From assembly GCA_021791495.1 (NCBI GenBank), contig JAJYWN010000006.1, positions 1 through 53,588 on the forward strand: a DNA stretch of 53,588 nucleotides, written 5' to 3'. The position numbers and the translations under genes are program-made. Shown in pieces: positions 51,957 to 53,588 of this stretch. This DNA comes from Bacillota bacterium (lineage in GTDB: Bacteria > Bacillota > Sulfobacillia > JAJYWN01). The notes under the pieces were generated by a model that was not told where the DNA came from, made no database searches, and saw only the letters and a list, made by a program, of their open reading frames with translations. The stretch's first letter is position 1, and the number at the start of each line of letters is the position of its first letter.

Positions 51957-53201
51957 CTAGTAGATTGATTCCTAAGTCTTGACATGTCCTTCCAGGTGTG
52001 GCATGCTTGGTGTAACCTACAAACGGGAGAGATGCCGATGACCGCCCGTCGCGCCAAGCCCAGCCTCACCGATGACGACCGCAAATACTTGGAACAGCTC
52101 AGGGACTCCCGAACCGAGGAAATCCGACGCGTGGAGCGGGCCAAGATCCTCCTCGCGTATGACGAGGGATTGCCCATCGTCCGCATCGCCGAGACGGCGG
52201 GGGTTTCGAACCCCACAGTCCACCGGTGTATCAGAAAAGCCCTGGCTATTGGCCCGCGGGCCGCGCTGGACGACATTCAGCGGACTGGACGGCCGACCCA
52301 AATCACCCCCGAAGCCCGCGCCTGGGTCGTGGGACTGGCGTGCCAGAAGCCTACGGACTTTGGCTACTCTTATGAGGTTTGGACGGAGCGGCTTTTGGCC
52401 AGCCACATCCACCGGGAGGCCCTCTCCCAGGGTCACCCATCTCTCGTCAAGCTTAGCCCTGGCACGGTATCCAAGATTCTCGCGGCGCAGGACCTGCAAC
52501 CCCATAAAGTCCGGTACTACTGTGAGCGGCGCGACCCCGATTTCGAACCCAAAATGGTCCAGGTGCTGCACGTCTACCAGCAGGTGGAATGGGACTTTGC
52601 CCATCCGGAATCCGCCGACCCCCTTGTCGCGCGCGTCAGCTACAACGAGAAGCCGGGGATTCAGGCCATCGGCCCCACGACGCCCGACCGGCCGCCCGCG
52701 CCGGGAGAACATCCCACGTGGAACCGGGACTACGAATACGTCCGTCACGGCACGGTTACCCTCCTCGCCGGGCTCGACCTGGCCACGGGCGAGGTGATCG
52801 GGCTGGTCCGAGACCGGCACCGCAGCCATGAGTTCATTGAGTTCCTGCGGGCGTTGGACGTCAAGTACCCGAAGGAGGTGCGAATCCAAGTGATCCTGGA
52901 CAACCATTCGGCGCACACCTCCAAGGAAACCCGTGCCTACCTGGCCACGGTGCCCAACCGGTTCGAGTTTGTCTTCACGCCGTTCCATGGGTCGTGGCTG
53001 AACCTGGTCGAAACCTTCTTCGCCAAGATGACCCACCAGGTGCTCCGCCACATCCAAGTCGCATCCAAGGAGGAACTGGTGAGGCGCCTGGAACAATACC
53101 TGAGGGAAGTGAACGAACAGCACGTGCGGTTCCGATGGACTCACTTCACTCCTCTGCAGGTTACGTCAGACCAGAAAGCTATTTAGGAACCATTATACTA
53201 G
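51957..53201 (+). mobile_element. IS630-family insertion sequence with inverted ends and TA target
   Basis: The element runs between related 19-bp inverted ends, CTAGTAGATTGATTCCTAA at 51957-51975 and the complement of TTAGGAACCATTATACTAG at 53183-53201, matching at 16 of 19 positions. Each terminus includes a CTAG with TA, consistent with IS630 insertion at TA (TA at 51958-51959 and 53199-53200). The element is about 1.24 kb and carries one transposase gene. Both ends are intact, but the transposase has a substituted catalytic residue. Confidence 0.8.
52038..53186 (+). CDS. IS630-family transposase, first catalytic Asp replaced by Asn
   Basis: From ATG at 52038, behind GGGAG, the transposase has 382 residues. 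It has an N-terminal helix-turn-helix (RIAETAGVSNPTVHRCIRKA), a linker with GYSYEVWTERLLASHI, and a DDE domain. The second Asp is Asp288 in VILDNHSAHTSKETRA and the Glu is Glu325 in SWLNLVETFFAKM. The first acidic residue is expected in the SYDEKPGIQAI motif of this group but reads SYNEKPGIQAI (Asn203, codon AAC). That single G to A change should abolish metal binding, so the element is probably immobile unless helped in trans. Confidence 0.93.
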   Translation: MTARRAKPSLTDDDRKYLEQLRDSRTEEIRRVERAKILLAYDEGLPIVRIAETAGVSNPTVHRCIRKALAIGPRAALDDIQRTGRPTQITPEARAWVVGLACQKPTDFGYSYEVWTERLLASHIHREALSQGHPSLVKLSPGTVSKILAAQDLQPHKVRYYCERRDPDFEPKMVQVLHVYQQVEWDFAHPESADPLVARVSYNEKPGIQAIGPTTPDRPPAPGEHPTWNRDYEYVRHGTVTLLAGLDLATGEVIGLVRDRHRSHEFIEFLRALDVKYPKEVRIQVILDNHSAHTSKETRAYLATVPNRFEFVFTPFHGSWLNLVETFFAKMTHQVLRHIQVASKEELVRRLEQYLREVNEQHVRFRWTHFTPLQVTSDQKAI

Positions 53202-53588
53202 ATCTACATAAAGACCCAAGGTGGCCGCGTGACCGCCACGCGGCCTGTGGAGGCCGGGGGCGCCGGAGACACCTGAGATGCCGGTGGCGCTTCCACTGGC
53301 CAGTTTCCCAACGAAGCAGGTCGCGAAGTAGGTCGCTCCCCAGCGTCATCCTGGGCGATAGTGGGAATTGGAACTACAGTGTAGGCTCAGGACACATTTC
53401 CGGGGAATCGCGTGTGTCCTGAGTACACACTTCATCACCGGAGCCGTCGGCGGGCTATCGATGAGCCCTTGTTCGGGGTCGGGAGTTCGTCCGGCGGGGT
53501 AGGAGAAGCAAGGCCGGCCCGTCGGTGCATCGCGCCAGGATATGCCGCCGACCGAGACTACCCTCATTTACCTGCGGTAATTCGTGTC
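53202..53588. other. Non-coding right edge with an 11-bp inverted repeat
   Basis: No gene is supported here. CTCAGGACACA (53386-53396) and TGTGTCCTGAG (53413-53423) are exact inverted copies 16 bp apart. Such paired TGTCCTGAG sequences recall the ends of IS481-type elements, but no transposase is present in the window. A short minus-strand frame (53346-53567) has no recognisable domain. Confidence 0.4.

Overview
The window looks like a chromosomal segment of a high-GC, Gram-positive-type bacterium, probably a deep-branching Bacillota lineage. The reasons are strong AGGAGG-type ribosome binding sites, frequent TTG and GTG starts, a 20-cysteine protein resembling spore-coat proteins, and a lipoprotein-anchored dipeptide transporter. 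A sigma-28/sigma-D-like promoter in front of a chemotaxis receptor suggests a motile cell. No taxonomic marker gene is present, so this placement is an inference.

Region 1 (1 to about 11640) is a visibly lower-GC integrated island. It starts at IS21-like terminal repeats that abut a 5'-truncated gene and ends with a tyrosine integrase next to a tRNA-Arg(TCT) gene that has lost its 3' half. Its cargo is mostly defence-like: a CAP12-type TIR protein, a serine recombinase, three different PD-(D/E)XK nuclease-like proteins, a DNA methyltransferase that follows its putative restriction enzyme directly, a primase-polymerase-like protein lacking the usual catalytic motifs, and a membrane-anchored protein.

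Region 2 (11.7 to 20.2 kb) is ordinary chromosome: a HicB/DinB-like protein, a methyl-accepting chemotaxis protein, an MFS transporter, tRNA-Gly(TCC), and a DedA-kinase-regulator operon facing a secreted PepSY protein across a direct-repeat operator candidate.

Region 3 (20.3 to 23.3 kb) is a compact four-gene operon of membrane proteins. One resembles the DUF6754 family and the other three belong to no family I recognise. It is the best candidate here for an undescribed membrane complex.

Region 4 (23.7 to 38.0 kb) is a long single-strand locus: M14 deacylase, peptide-binding lipoprotein, DppBCDF-type permease and ATPases, four creatininase-family hydrolases arranged B1-A1-B2-A2, then aspartate-semialdehyde dehydrogenase, aspartate kinase, a fifth creatininase-family protein and a second M14 deacylase. 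It reads as uptake and stepwise hydrolysis of an acylated or cyclised amino-acid or peptide substrate, possibly feeding aspartate metabolism.

Region 5 (38.3 to 53.6 kb) holds typA, a class V aminotransferase, a diguanylate cyclase facing an HD hydrolase, a non-coding stretch with a perfect 25-bp inverted repeat, acetyl-CoA synthetase, a single-domain response regulator, the cysteine-rich protein, an ABC exporter, two tandem amidohydrolases, and an IS630-family element whose transposase has Asn in place of the first catalytic Asp.
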